Assembly (NCBI GenBank): GCA_963693305.1
Contig: OY855906.1
Coordinates: 26,303,289-26,367,288, forward strand
Length of the DNA stretch: 64,000 bases
Direction: 5' to 3'
DNA from: Meandrina meandrites
Taxonomy: Eukaryota; Cnidaria; Anthozoa; Scleractinia; Meandrinidae
The notes under the pieces are model-generated. The model was not told the origin of the DNA and made no database searches. It was given only the letters and a program-made list of their open reading frames with translations. Every line of letters begins with the position of its first letter. Positions within the stretch are counted from its first letter, which is position 1. Both the position numbers and the translations under genes were made by a program. Of this stretch, positions 1 to 13,050 are shown piece by piece.

Positions 1-43
1 CTCCGCTGGCGCGCTTCGCGCGCAGGAGCTCCGCTATTAAAAC
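1..43. repeat. End of a dispersed repeat (GGAGCTCCGCTATTAAAAC family)
   Basis: The first bases, including GGAGCTCCGCTATTAAAAC, match the end of the repeat at about 38395-38542, so the window opens inside a copy of that family. The rest lies outside the window. Confidence 0.6.
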
Positions 44-252
44 TGATAAAAAAATAATGGTTCCCTATAGTACAGTGGAAATATCATGGGGCATTTGTAT
101 TTGTCACCCGGGGGACGTGGGGTGTTGGGGTGGGGATTGGGGTTGGGGGAGGGAGGTACTCGAGATTTCAAGTGACCAGGATGATCAAAGGATTTTTTGG
201 GGTTTGAAATTTTTGATTCCGGAATATTTAGGAGTAAGAAAATTTGGCAGGT

Positions 253-255
253 ATT

Positions 256-342
<87 letters not shown>

Positions 343-437
343 TGTATGTATGTATGTATGTATGTATGTATTTATTTATTTATTTATTTATTTATTATTA
401 GTTTTTATTTATTTATTTATTTATTTATTTATTTTTT
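253..437. repeat. TTTA tetranucleotide microsatellite with TATG interruption
   Basis: About 185 bp of (TTTA)n, interrupted at about 342-370 by a run of (TATG)n. Open frames rich in Tyr, Leu, Phe and Ile across this block are by-products of the repeat. Confidence 0.95.
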
Positions 438-1816
438 ATTATTTTTTTTGTGGGCGGGGGGGGAGTGGCTTGATTTAAGTTTGGTATATATTGCCTTTGT
501 TGCGTAGTTCTGTGAATTGGAGTTGGAGTTACAGTTGTCATTCATAATGTTATTGTTGAAACAGAAGTGTTCTTGGACGTCTCTAGTGTTGCTAAAATGA
601 CTACCAGACGAGGGAAAGATAAATTTAGATGGTATTCTGAATAAAGAAACACGAACATTCAATTGTAATGTTTGTAACGTTTTTCTGGGCGAAGGAATTT
701 TTTGGGGGGGATTAATTTTAGGGACCTTGATTTTTGTCTCCATGCGATCATCCCCGTCACCGTGAAATCCTGAGTATCCCCCCCCCCCCCCCCCAGGGAT
801 TAGTGCGTATCCTTACATAATAATCGTGGTATTCAAATAAGGTACGATACATGTTTTGAGTAAAATTGATCATGCCATGAAAAAACTGTTCCCTTTCACT
901 TTCTATGACCTAAGATCATGTGAGATCAGAGTCACGACCGAGAATTGCAAGGAAAAAGGAAAGATCGCTTCATGCTCATAACATTTTTGTTAAAATGATG
1001 CCTTGCTGTTTTGTGATTCATGATCAATTTTTAATAAAAGATGCCATCTAATATAAATAGTGGGCATGTCAAAATGCGACATTTTAATGCATTTAAATGT
1101 AAACATACATTAAATACTTCTTATGCGGAAGATACGATCGTAGTGAAGCATCAATCATTTTCTCTGATGTGTCACAAAATATTCTTTTTCTTTTGACAAA
1201 AGAAGCAATCCATTCATTTTGAAGCTATTGAGCGAGGCTCCTAGTTGAGACACCGAATTTATTTTTTTAGTTTTGTGTGTAACAAGTCTAACTACATCAT
1301 GGTCATAGGGTGCATAGTGAGATTTGGTCAACTTTTCGTCTTGTAATATGGATGATCGTGAAGTGAAACAATACGGTCCTCTGACCTTCAGTCCAGTCTA
1401 CTTTTAGGGGACGTTTGTCATGAGAATAGACTGGGCCCTAGTGGTTTCAATGATAGCGCGTCGAAAGGTTGTAAGTTTAACAGCTCTTTCTGTCGACTGT
1501 TTTTTTATTCTTAAGGTAAGAAATAATTAATGAAAACTTTGTTTGAGATAGTAGCGTAACCGTCATTCGTATAATTTCAGATTACTTTGCTTGCGAAATC
1601 GCAATTTTAAACCTAAATCGCAGGCTTCGTATCTCCAATCTTTTAATACATATAGCATCTGCTTAGTCTGTTGTCGATCAGTAAAACACACCATGGAAAT
1701 TGATTGTACATCTTAGCATTTTGTAATTTCTCAGAATTGAGGAGAGCTTAGTGCCTTTCGTTATTAGTAGTCAGATTTGATTATATGTCCTTGTGTGGTG
1801 TCCATTGTTGTCCATT

Positions 1817-1852
<36 letters not shown>

Positions 1853-2929
1853 CAATTTATATTAATTTATTTTTCTACATTCAAAAACAAACATTCAACT
1901 GTGAGGTTGATGTTACCTTAGAGATCGACCAGCAGCAAGCCGATTCTTACAGGCTTCGGTTTGTCGGCCCTATGTGGCCCAAATTATTATTTTGTAAAGA
2001 AAATGAGTGCTCGGATTAAATTCGGAAAAAAAATCGGTTGCAGTAAAAACAAATTTTATAAATGGAACAGACTTTTTTTCCTCGCGATGCGAATAAATGC
2101 CAAGTAATCCATGTAGTGCGAGCGAATGAGCGAACTGCCCGTGCGAATGAATTGTAAGCCAAACTTAGCAGAAAATTTAATAAGCACGTGTTGAAGTTTT
2201 CAATCTAACAATGTTTCAGGGAAGTGTACAGGTCATTGAAAGGCTGTGCCTTTCAAGGCTAAGAAGGCAGGCAGACAGGGAAGACATATTTTCCATCCCC
2301 ATCCACTAATAATCTTGTTCCAACTGCAGAAAAGTGCATAGATGAGTCGGAATAACGACTAATCTGTCGGCCGGTCTGGTGTGAATTGAAACGTTGAAAT
2401 CTGAAATTGTTTCAAACTAAACATGTTTTGTGGAAAATGAAAAGCTCTAACATGTTGAATTTTCATACGAAATTATCACTAGCAGTTAGCCAGGCCAGGC
2501 ACTTTTTCACTCTGCATTTTGCTAAATCTCGAGCTCGCTTAATTAAAATGTATCCACGAGGGTTTTTGGTCAGCTTAAACCCAGTACCAAATGCATGCTC
2601 AGCACGCCACCATATAAACGTCACCTCGCCCTCACCCGTTGTCGCAACAAGTTTGAAAGTTCTTTATCAGTAAGCTAAGAGGAGGAGCTATATTATATAT
2701 ATGTTATTATTATATGAAAATATTATTATATGTTACGATATTTATGTACCTTCAAATTGATGGAAACCTTAAAAAAAATAGGAGGTAACAATTAACCCAA
2801 AAGACACAAGAATGCAGGACTGGAATCGCCGAATTTGATAAATGTAGGCAAACCGTTACTCTTTTAAATCTTTTAATTGCAATTTACGAGAAATCAAGGT
2901 GTGTTTTATCTGTATCTTTTTTTGCAGAC
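438..2929. other. Non-coding stretch upstream of the broken ZNF
   Basis: No supported gene. It holds a poly-C run near 778-794 and a poly-T run at about 1819-1851. The pyrimidine-rich end (2911-2926, ending TTTGCAG) is a credible splice acceptor for the zinc-finger exon that follows. Confidence 0.6.
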
Positions 2930-2935
2930 ATTGAA

Positions 2936-4175
<1,240 letters not shown>

Positions 4176-5010
4176 GCAAGTAATCAGACAAATGCAGCTG
4201 ACTTCCCTTTCTATGCAAAACCACTCAACGATGTAATCAATGTGGCACCTCATTTCAACGGCACCTATGCATTAATTAATTAACGATGTACTGGAACAAT
4301 TTTACCCTGAACCTCGCCGTTTGCCTCCTGCCCGAGCCTAAAACGGCCATTTTGATGCTGGAAATAATGCTTTGGATATTCGGCGAATTTTACTTCCTCT
4401 TCTTCAATCAATTTTTTGAGGGGTCAAAATCTTTCGAATATAGGAGGGGTTTCTAAAATGCTTGAAAAATATAATCCTTTTGCTATAAGTTTTACAAAAA
4501 TGCAATGCAGGTTATATTTTAAACCCCTACCTTTGCCAAGGAATAAAAATGAAATTGTGTATTCGAAAACCGTGTTAATATTATGTTTTATATACCTCGT
4601 GGACAATCTGTACTTTAGACTATACAGCCTTCAATCAGAACAAGCAAGTTTTTTTAAATAGGAAACAATCTGCTTAACTACAACAAACAGGTAATAAATT
4701 TGTGAAACTACATTTACATTTGGAAAAGCTTGGAAAAGATCTTGGAATTCTGGATGAGAAAAATACACATCTATAAATGACCATAAATTACAAAAAATAA
4801 ACAAATGAAGTTCTATACTTAAATTGTAGGATTTTGAATTGTCAACGCTTTTATCATCTGTAGTAAGTTTCGAGTAATATGCAGTTATATGTTATGATTC
4901 AGTTTTACGTTTTTATGTAGTTGATTATGCAGAATTGGATGCGTCGTAACTGTGACTTGTAATGATTACAAAGGAAATTAAATTGAAAAGATAAGAAAAA
5001 CTACTACCTC
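4176..5010. other. Intergenic, no gene recognised
   Basis: AT-rich sequence with short open frames that show no recognisable domain. Confidence 0.5.
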
Positions 5011-5017
5011 CTTTGGT

Positions 5018-5220
5018 GAGGCCCTGCCAGGGTAAATTCCGACAAGCGACATGGGCCAAAAAGTAGCGACAGCGCTCAAACGAAAAAGCGACAAACGACT
5101 GACGAAGCCAAATGTATGTCGCTAAATTTCCGACAGCGTTGTGTAGCCTTGACAAAACGCCGACACGAGACATTTTAAAATTCCGACAAGCGACCTGGGA
5201 CACCCCCCTGGCAGGGCCTC
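5018..5220. mobile_element. 203-bp MITE with 15-bp TIRs and CTTTGGT duplication
   Basis: Perfect 15-bp terminal inverted repeats, GAGGCCCTGCCAGGG at 5018-5032 and its complement at 5206-5220. The target duplication CTTTGGT lies at 5011-5017 and again at 5220-5226, sharing one base with the TIR end. The interior has no long open frame, so it is non-autonomous. The duplication of 6-8 bp would suit a hAT-type source, which is inference. Confidence 0.85.
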
Positions 5221-5226
5221 TTTGGT

Positions 5227-6656
5227 CACACTTATTTGTTCGAGTACATGTACTTCCTGATTTCGATATTTTTCACTCCCCACGAAACTACAATTGAAAA
5301 CCAATGCAGGGCTTTACACTGGTCATCACTGTCAGATTCTACAGTCTGACGTGACGTGGCGCTCGCTGGCTCGATTTGGCGCGTTTTTGGCGCGAAAATG
5401 CTGACGAACTCTTCCCCAGGCCCTCACTTTGCATTTTCCATTCGCCCACAACAGTACTGGGCGCAAGTGTTTCCAATGGCTGCTCTCCTCGTAGCTCGTT
5501 GACAGCTCAGTTTATTGACTGTGTCGCTTCAGTAAAACTAAAAGGTAGGAAAACTTTCATAAAGACGTGTATGATAAAACAGTGCAGTGTTAGGCAGAGT
5601 CTTGGTTAAATATTACAATGATGCCTTTATATGCGTTCAATGGCCAAACGAACTCAGCAAGTTTACAAAGCGTATTGGGGGTGTAGCTGTAGATGCACTT
5701 GGGACTGTGCTTGGCCAGCGCTAAGATTTCCATACCTACATGAAATTCAGTATTCACACTAGTTTTTTTCATGTTGTACTGCTCACACGAAAGTCAAGTA
5801 GGGCAATAATAAAGTGTGTTTTATATATGTATATGCACAGGTTTACCACCCTCAGTTTGTGTTAAAGAATTTCTTCACTACTGTCTTCCTAATACCGGTA
5901 TCCATGGCTGTGTTAAGTTTGCTATATATGTGTTATTCTTGGGTTAATATGTATAAGAATTATATTAAATACCTTTGCTACCCACTCCAAGAATCTAATT
6001 ATTATTACCACAGGGCATGCAACCTCGAGACCAAAGAATCTAGGACTTCAGGCAAAATATAATAATTTCCTTTATTCACTTTATGTGAGCCAAGAAACCG
6101 GAGTCATCAAAAGAAAACATTATGCTTCCAGATGGTCAAGTTCGATGCAGTTTCACAATTGTTTCTTAGTACTAATCTGAAAATCTTTTTGCATCGAAAA
6201 AATGGCAGCCAGCCTAGGTTTTTGATACATGATCATATTACATTTTAAACCGGTTATCTTCCTGAAAGCACACTGAAAGCTAACAAGTTCACTAAAATCC
6301 TGCATGTTGTTCTGTATGTGTGGCTGCTATTACTTGTTACCAGTCCATGTAAAATTGTCACATGGTTTGACTGAAATGCACTGGCCGGGAGACTAGTGTT
6401 ATTTGTTTCTCGCATTCCAAAGTTCGATCGCAAGAAAGTTGTCCTTGTATGCAAATTTTTTTTTTATATTTATTAGTGATAAAAATAGTGCACATGGTGA
6501 TTTTAGAAACCTGAGAATATCTTGTTCTTGTTATTTCTGGCTATCTGATTGTAATTTGGCTTTCCCAGTGAGCGTGTTTGCAATTTTTTGATGAATGTGA
6601 TCAACATTTTTCAAATCCATGTTCTAATACATTTAGCAGTTTCCTAACGCAATTCA
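5227..6656. other. Intergenic, no gene recognised
   Basis: Only short open frames without recognisable domains. Confidence 0.5.
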
Positions 6657-6902
6657 TAGACTGTCCACAGGGTCTCGATTTTTCAACGCAAAAAAGCAAA
6701 CGAAGTGAGCACGGAGCGTGAGCATGAGCGCACGGGGGGAGGAGGGCAGAAAAGCGAGCGAAAGAAAAATAGAGAGGCCCCTCTATTTTTTCACTCCCCG
6801 CCCCCTTGCTTCTTCTGTTTTGCACTGGCATCCAGTTCCCTCGCCGTTCTCACCCCGCACTCATCGAAAAAATATGAAAAATAGAGGGCTGTGAACAGTC
6901 TA
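6657..6902. mobile_element. Short inverted-repeat element (MITE)
   Basis: TAGACTGTCCACAG at 6657-6670 is matched in inverted orientation at 6889-6902 (13 of 14). The interior is GC-rich and contains AATAGAGAGGCCCCTCTATT near its middle. Non-coding. Confidence 0.65.
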
Positions 6903-7099
6903 AATGCAATTGGATTGAAAGAGAAAAGATTGTTATACATGTACATCAAGGTAATTTAACAGGTGACTACCTGATATTTTATCATATTTTATGATATTTT
7001 TCAGATATTTTCTTTTATGAAATTTCTGTATTTTGCCTTAAACAGTATATATCATTTTAAGGTATTCTGATCAATTGGTCTTCACTATAGTCATGTTTA

Positions 7100-7545
7100 C
7101 ACAAGAAAGCAGCCTAGTGTTTAGAATATTTGCACAAAACAGGCTTTTATATAGAAATATTAGGAAATATTGAACACGCTTATTAGCTAATGAGGTGGAG
7201 TTGACTTTCTTGAGAAGACTGCTGTATGGGGACGAGAAATCCCCATGTATGAATCTAAGGATTCTCTTATTTAGTGCTTCAAGCTTTTCTGCATTGCGTG
7301 CGCCACAAAAATGCCAGACAGAGGAGCAATGGTAGAAATGTGGTAAAATGTATGCCTTGTAAAGCTTGAGTAAGGTGCAACTGGGTATAAGTTTTTGAAA
7401 GCGCAGCATAACATGTCATTGATTATTGATCTTTTTGCATACATTTGATATATGACTGGAAAAGTTGAGCTTTTTATCGATTTCCATACCAAAAATCTCT
7501 AACGTTTCCTGAAAATTATGTTGTATTGATTACCCATTCAGCAGC
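7100..7545 (-). pseudogene. LINE (non-LTR retrotransposon) reverse-transcriptase 3' fragment
   Basis: Read on the minus strand, the sequence encodes the thumb/linker segment typical of animal LINE polymerases: a FGMEIDKKLNFSSHIS block, then MLRFQKLI, then YKAYILPHFYHCSSVWHFCG and ALNKRILRFI. An in-frame stop falls between the ICKK-like block and MLRFQ (near 7420-7430), and upstream RT motifs such as the YADD box are absent. It is therefore a 5'-truncated, decayed copy, as expected after incomplete reverse transcription. The clade cannot be set from this piece. Confidence 0.75.
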
Positions 7546-9504
7546 ATCAAATCTTATAATAGTTACTTGTTAGTGTTGTTACCAGTACTTACATCATTGT
7601 AGCCTCTATTATACTGTGCAACTGTTATGATTCAAATTTTCCACTTTCTTGTACCAATATTCTTGAGATACTGTTCTAATAGCTAAGCGAAAATGGAAAC
7701 TTGCAGAACTTAGAAATTAATAATGGGCCTGCATGGAAGCTTGTCTTGGTGCAGCTGGGTTTTACATGAAAGGCACAGCACAGCACAGTGAAACCGTTGA
7801 AAAGGTTGTGAGTCATGCAAGTCAGACCAGTCACAAAGTCAGAGGTTTGGGTTAGCAAAGTGTGCCAGAATTTTCCCAATGACATCGCTTGTTACAGTAT
7901 GTAATTTCACTCTACAGTAAGACAGATTCTGTCTATGCACTGTAAACAGAATCTGTGTTAGTAAACTCGAATGCTTGGATGTGAGTGAAAAAAATAATTT
8001 TCACTGTGACTAAAAAGTGCACAATTATATTTAAAAAATTAAGCTTTTCCGTCACTACAATGGCTAAAGAGTGCATTGGGAGTCATGTTAGCAGTCACCA
8101 AACTCATACAAACATTTGCTGATTTACAGCCAGGAGCAGGGCTGTGAATGCATGTTTCAGCATAATTCCTTCTAACTATTTTATTTTGGCTCCAGTGAAG
8201 AGCTTGAAAAAGCACCCAAAATATTGAAAGCAAACTGATGCCACCAGCATATTGAATAGATAAATCTCTAAAATTCTACTATACGTTTATCCTCAATCAA
8301 ATTGCAATGAGTCATAGAAGTGATGTTTATGTTTATGCTATGGTATGTTTCATTATTATATAAATTAATAAAACTGAAGTTCGTGATCTGGAAAGTTTAC
8401 CATGAAATTTTATATTTAATGGTAGATGTAGCCAGCTCAAAAATGGAATTCTAAACATATTTACTTAGTTCGCTCTCTCTCCATGCCATGAGGCCAATAC
8501 GGCGGCAACCCTCACAAAAACATAGCCAAATAAGTATTTTTTAGACAAGAAACTTATTTAACTAAGGAATAAAGTTCAGAGATAAAAGCCTTGAATTAAA
8601 GGTGGCAGAACACAGATTACTGGTTTGGATTGCCTATTTGTCAATTAGTTTTTGTTTTTTTTTTAGAGCTGTTTATACTTGCATCTCTGAAATGATATGA
8701 AAGAAGGTGAAAATACAGTCCTTTGGTGTTAATGTTAGTGTTGTCCATACAGTTAAGTCTGCTAATTTATTTTTCAGGGAACATGGCTTAATGTTTTAAT
8801 GATAACTGCATGTACTACAATGGGTACATAATTGTCATATCCATGCTCATCTTTCATAATCATGGACTACCGGTAGTCACTTGATTATCTAATTTCATGA
8901 CAACTACAATCGATTACCTATAGATGAAATTGATGTCTAAATGTAGTGGATTTGTTATAGTTTTTGGGAATAGTCTCTTGACAACAAAAACTGCCTAAGT
9001 GATTTATATCAGGGATTGTAAATACTGTAAATGTACTGACATGTGTGATAACTTGAACATTAATTGTTTATTGTGCAATCTGTGGACCTGCGCAACTCAG
9101 AGAGTTGAACGTGATTTATGTCTACAAGAAGTTTTAATGGTATTAAGTCGTAGGACTCAGATACTCCAAAGACTGGCTTTCACTATAGCATTAAAAAGGT
9201 AGACATTGCTAGACTTGCGTTAGCATTTTATCTGAATATCGTTAGTACTGATGAACGTCACTCTACAAGCATGGTGACTCTGACAAAGTCATTTGCACCT
9301 GCAAAATGACTTACCCTAGCAGGCCTCTCCTAACCTCCTTTGTAAAGAAAGTAACAAACGCAAAAGAACGGATTACTTTATTATTATTGCCTGTCCCTCG
9401 ATATATATTCTCGTGTTTTTCTTTTTTCTTTTCTTTTTCTTTTCATCAAAAGACCCTTTAACGTCATGTTTGTCTTTCTTTTTCTCTTCTCAAGTTTCAA
9501 GACA
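7546..9504. other. Non-coding region upstream of ZNF 9505-10725
   Basis: No recognisable coding domain. The last 60 bases are strongly pyrimidine-rich and end in two possible acceptors (CTTCTCAAG and TTTCAAG) just before the ATG at 9505. Part of this stretch is probably an intron of the ZNF gene; no upstream exon can be identified. Confidence 0.5.
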
Positions 9505-10725
9505 ATGAATGACGGGAATGTTGTTCAAACTGGAAATCCAAAGAAAAGTGGAACAGCTAAATCAAAAGCGACGCCTTTTAAATGCATTCACTGTTGCAAG
9601 TGTTTCAGCACTGTAGGAAATCTAAGGAAGCATGAAATGATACACAGAAACGAAAAGCCTTTTAAATGTAACCAGTGTGACAGATGCTTCAATCAGCGAG
9701 TTAGCCTACAGCGTCACAAAAGAACGCACACCGGAGAGAAGCCTTTTCAGTGTAACTGGTGTGGCAAGTGTTTTCGGCATGTGGAAACTCAGCGCCAGCA
9801 CCTACGAACACACACAGGAGAGAAGCCGTTTGAATGCAAACATTGTGGTAGATGTTTTGGACATCCCACGGGTCTTCGAGTACATCAAAGAATACACACA
9901 GGAGAGAAACCTTTTAAATGCCAGGATTGTGGAAAATGTTTTATACAGTGGGGGCAGCTACACCAGCATCAGGTAATACATGGAGGGGGAAAGCCTTTTC
10001 AATGTGACCAGTGTGGCAAGTGTTTTAGTCGTAAAGTAGATTTAAAGCAGCATGAAAAAGTACACACAGGAGAAAAGCCTTTTGCATGTTACGTGTGTGG
10101 CAGCTGTTTTGCTCACACATCAAGTCTAAAGCTGCACGAAAGGCTACACACAGGAGAGAAACCTTATGAATGTAACCACTGTGGCAAGCGTTTTAGTCGT
10201 TCTAAAAATCTGAAGCGACATGAAACAACGCACGGCACGAGGAAACCAACTAACTGGCGTGGAGAGCATGTGGACTCCTTCCCTAGTGGAACTATCAACT
10301 CAGGAGATACTCCACTAAAATGCACACACTGTTACAAGTGTTTCAGCACTGCAGGAAATCTAAGGAAGCATGAAATGATACACAGAAACGAAAAGCCTTT
10401 TAAATGTAACCAGTGTGACAGATGCTTCAATCAGCGAGTTAGTCTACAGCGTCATAAAAGAACACACACCGGAGAGAAGCCTTTTCAGTGTAACTGCTGT
10501 GGCAGGTGTTTTCGGCACGTGGAGACTCTACGCCAGCACTTACGAACACACACAGGAGAGAAGCCGTTTGAATGCAAACATTGTGGTAGATGTTTTGGAC
10601 ATCCAACGAGTTTTAGAGTACATCAAAGAATACACACAGGAGAGAAACCTTTTAAATGCCAGGATTGTGATAAGTGTTTTAGGCAGTGGGGGCATCTCCA
10701 GCTGCATCAAAGAATACACACATGA
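9505..10725 (+). CDS. Poly-C2H2 zinc-finger protein, 13 fingers, frameshift-shortened
   Basis: An open exon for a nuclear DNA-binding protein of about 406 residues with 13 C2H2 fingers and HTGEKPF linkers. The frame is open back to 9466, but the extra MFVFLFLFSSF is a translated polypyrimidine tract; the ATG at 9505 (MNDGNVVQTG), next to the acceptor, is the better start. Fingers 1-5 (from about 9580) reappear almost unchanged as fingers 9-13 (from about 10318), an internal duplication with a 738-bp offset. A non-finger linker (KPTNWRGEHVDSFPSG) separates fingers 8 and 9. The stop at 10723-10725 results from a small indel: after the shift the sequence continues with KKPFECDQCGKCY and a 14th, partly decayed finger to about 10814. 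No effector domain or FSIxEL tail is seen. Targets are unknown. Confidence 0.85.
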   Translation: MNDGNVVQTGNPKKSGTAKSKATPFKCIHCCKCFSTVGNLRKHEMIHRNEKPFKCNQCDRCFNQRVSLQRHKRTHTGEKPFQCNWCGKCFRHVETQRQHLRTHTGEKPFECKHCGRCFGHPTGLRVHQRIHTGEKPFKCQDCGKCFIQWGQLHQHQVIHGGGKPFQCDQCGKCFSRKVDLKQHEKVHTGEKPFACYVCGSCFAHTSSLKLHERLHTGEKPYECNHCGKRFSRSKNLKRHETTHGTRKPTNWRGEHVDSFPSGTINSGDTPLKCTHCYKCFSTAGNLRKHEMIHRNEKPFKCNQCDRCFNQRVSLQRHKRTHTGEKPFQCNCCGRCFRHVETLRQHLRTHTGEKPFECKHCGRCFGHPTSFRVHQRIHTGEKPFKCQDCDKCFRQWGHLQLHQRIHT

Positions 10726-10814
10726 CAGGGAAGAAGCCTTTTGAATGTGACCAGTGTGGCAAGTGTTATAGAAAATCTAAAGATCTGAAGAGACATCTAC
10801 TCATACAAACGTAA
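10726..10814 (+). pseudogene. Frame-shifted remnant of the last finger of the upstream ZNF
   Basis: Directly after the stop, another frame reads KKPFECDQCGKCY then RKSKDLKRHLLIQT and ends TAA. The Cys pair, the Leu and the first His of a C2H2 finger are present; the second His is missing. It shows that the upstream gene once ended one finger later. Confidence 0.7.
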
Positions 10815-11221
10815 AACGCACTACTCGGAGATGCCATTGAAGAAAGGAAAGTAAGAAACCACCTTCAGAATACATGTTTATGAGCAATTATAAAGGCGTG
10901 TCAATCGTTTAGAAAACGCTCTCAAACCAGAGGTGCATAATATTTAAGTTTTCAGCCAAGATGCCATAATATTCAAGTTGTGTAAATTACTTCGTGGAAA
11001 CATATCGCAGTACGTTTTCTTTAAGTTCTGATAGGGCTGCTGTGTTGTTTGTCTTGTTCTTGTTCTTGACGTTTTGATAGGGCCGTGCATTGAAGAATTA
11101 GCTTCTGTATTCAAACTTTTATACCATCATTTTATGCCACGCGAAAGCGTTGCATAACTAATATTTATCGTTTTTTTTTTATGAAGATGTCACAGCCCTC
11201 CGCCTTCCTCTAATAATCTCA

Positions 11222-11345
11222 GGGGCGGATCTAGGGGAAGGGTTCAAGGGGTACGCCCTCCCCCCCCCCCCCCCCCCCCGAGTTGACCGGGCGGCTTTCG
11301 AATACACCTCGAATTCTGCCAAAAAAGGTCGCCCCTCTGGCATTC
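11222..11345. repeat. Remnant of a CAGGGGCGGATCT-type transposon end with poly-C
   Basis: CAGGGGCGGATCTAGGGG resembles the hAT-like terminus at 44032 (CAGGGGCGTAACCAGG). A poly-C run of about 19 follows at 11261-11279. No matching right end was found. Confidence 0.4.
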
Positions 11346-11600
11346 GTTTTTCAAATATACCCGTGAAATGAGTAATGAGTCTTTGATCCCAAGAAAGAAG
11401 AACGCTAGCTGTAACCTTTTATCTCCTTTTCTCTTTTATAAGCGAGAGAGTGACGAGTCTTGAAGCAAGCCGCGCTTAAAATTAAAGCTCCCGCGTCTCG
11501 CTAGCAGAGCGCAATCTGTAGCTAGTGATGGTACGTACATCATGAGGCGATGCAATTCGCTCGTTCCGCGAGTAGCCGCCATTTAGATTTTTGAGTTTAC

Positions 11601-11735
11601 CTCGGTGTAAGAACCTGTGATATTCTTTGTTTTTGAGTTATTGTTTTCCTGCTCTATATTGTTACAAGGTCCTTTGTTGTTTCGGTCATTCTTTCTTTTA
11701 CGTCACTGGTGAGTTTCACAGGTTCTTACACCGAG
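11601..11735. mobile_element. Inverted-repeat element with perfect 20-bp arms
   Basis: CTCGGTGTAAGAACCTGTGA at 11601-11620 is repeated exactly in inverted orientation at 11716-11735, with a 95-bp interior. Non-coding MITE-like structure; no clear target duplication seen. Confidence 0.65.
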
Positions 11736-12236
11736 GATTAGCCAGATTTTCAAGCCCGCACGCGTCGTTTGTATTCAGCGGTCTCCTGCTAACCAAGTCT
11801 ACTAGAGTGTCAATCACCAAGAGCAGAGCACAAAGTACGCGGCAGGCGCTTGTGTTATTCCAAATCAGCAACGCCGCCCTTCAAGCCATGTCATTCGATT
11901 GCTTTTAGTGCCAACAATGCAAAACTTCATGTACCGTAAGTGACTGACAGCAGAGAGAACCTCCCCTTGAAAAGAGGTTACAAGACACTTAAACAAAACG
12001 AATTTTAGGGCGCGCAGGACCCCCACCCCCCCCCCCCCCCCCTTCATTAATAAATTAATTAGCCAAATTTCTTGAGGGGGTGTTATTTCGTTAAGCTTTA
12101 ATTCTTCACAAATCAACTCCAGAAATTCTGCATCGGCGGAGAAAACGTGGACACAACATTGCATGTTCTGCCGCTTCCGAAGACCTTCCGAGTTGATGTT
12201 TACAACAACGTGCACTATATTCAAAGCAGTGAATCT
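11736..12236. other. Intergenic, no gene recognised
   Basis: Contains a poly-C run near 12028-12042. No coding domain. Confidence 0.5.
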
Positions 12237-12238
12237 AA

Positions 12239-12429
12239 TTAACAATTAGACCCGTAGCCCTTGAGGGCGAAGGGTTTAATTGTTTTATTATCACCCAACT
12301 AGTCGGACAGAAAAAGCAATAATAAAGTCAGCAAATGTAAGTTGAAGAAAGATTTATTTGAGAACAAAACGAAAGAAAGCATCACGAATTTCGCTACTCG
12401 ATGACTATTGCTAATAGTCCTCTAGTAGC

Positions 12430-12465
<36 letters not shown>

Positions 12466-12482
12466 CAGCTGGGTGAAACAGT
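12239..12482 (+). mobile_element. Hairpin-headed TIR element, copy 1
   Basis: TTAACAATTAGACCC, a loop, then GGGTTTAATTGTTTTATTA form a short hairpin (12239-12290). It is followed by a body with inverted ends (ATCACCCAACTAGTC near 12290, CAGCTGGGTGA near 12467). The body is the same family as 51324-51512, sharing for example GTAGCGTAGCCAATCAAAAT. Non-coding. Confidence 0.75.
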
Positions 12483-13046
12483 GCTAATTACGATTATTTG
12501 GTGCGTTTCAACGCACGGGACATAAAGCTGATAACAATAACGCGTAATTACTTATACATAGAACTTTAAGAAATATATTCTCAGGAATATTTCGTTTGTT
12601 GTCGGCTTCAGTCGTCGAAGTTCGTGCATACTCTTTACTCATACTCTGCAGCATACTCTGAAGTGAAATTACACAAGGCCAACAGTACTGAAGTACAGTG
12701 CACAGAATAATTAAAATGTAAGTGAAAATTCGGAGGCCCTGGCTTTGTTGACACTAAAGAGCTGTTGTTGGTTTTTGAAGAGTGTTTTAAAATGTTGAAT
12801 ACATGTAAACAATGAAAATTAATGCCTGAAAAACGGGAAATCCTCGGGTCAGTACGCACACTCGGAAGACTTTACAGGATTGGCTGAGAAAACAAAAGAA
12901 CAACAACAGAAACAATGACCCTCGCCCTTAAAACAATTGAGGTACGTAAAATAGGGCGCGAGTGAAACGACAGCTTCCGAAGAGATGCGTGGCTTCTGAT
13001 CCCTTTCGTCGCAGTATTTTAACCATGAGATAATGAAGTATCATAA
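12483..13046. other. Intergenic, no gene recognised
   Basis: No recognisable domain or repeat boundary. Confidence 0.5.
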
Positions 13047-13050
13047 TTAA

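Noticed and set aside
57..507. Frames rich in FIYLFIYL, resembling membrane proteins
   Set aside because: Translation of a (TTTA)n microsatellite.
9466..9504. Hydrophobic N-terminus MFVFLFLFSSF as a signal peptide on a ZNF
   Set aside because: It is the polypyrimidine tract of a splice acceptor read in frame; the ATG at 9505 is the likely start.
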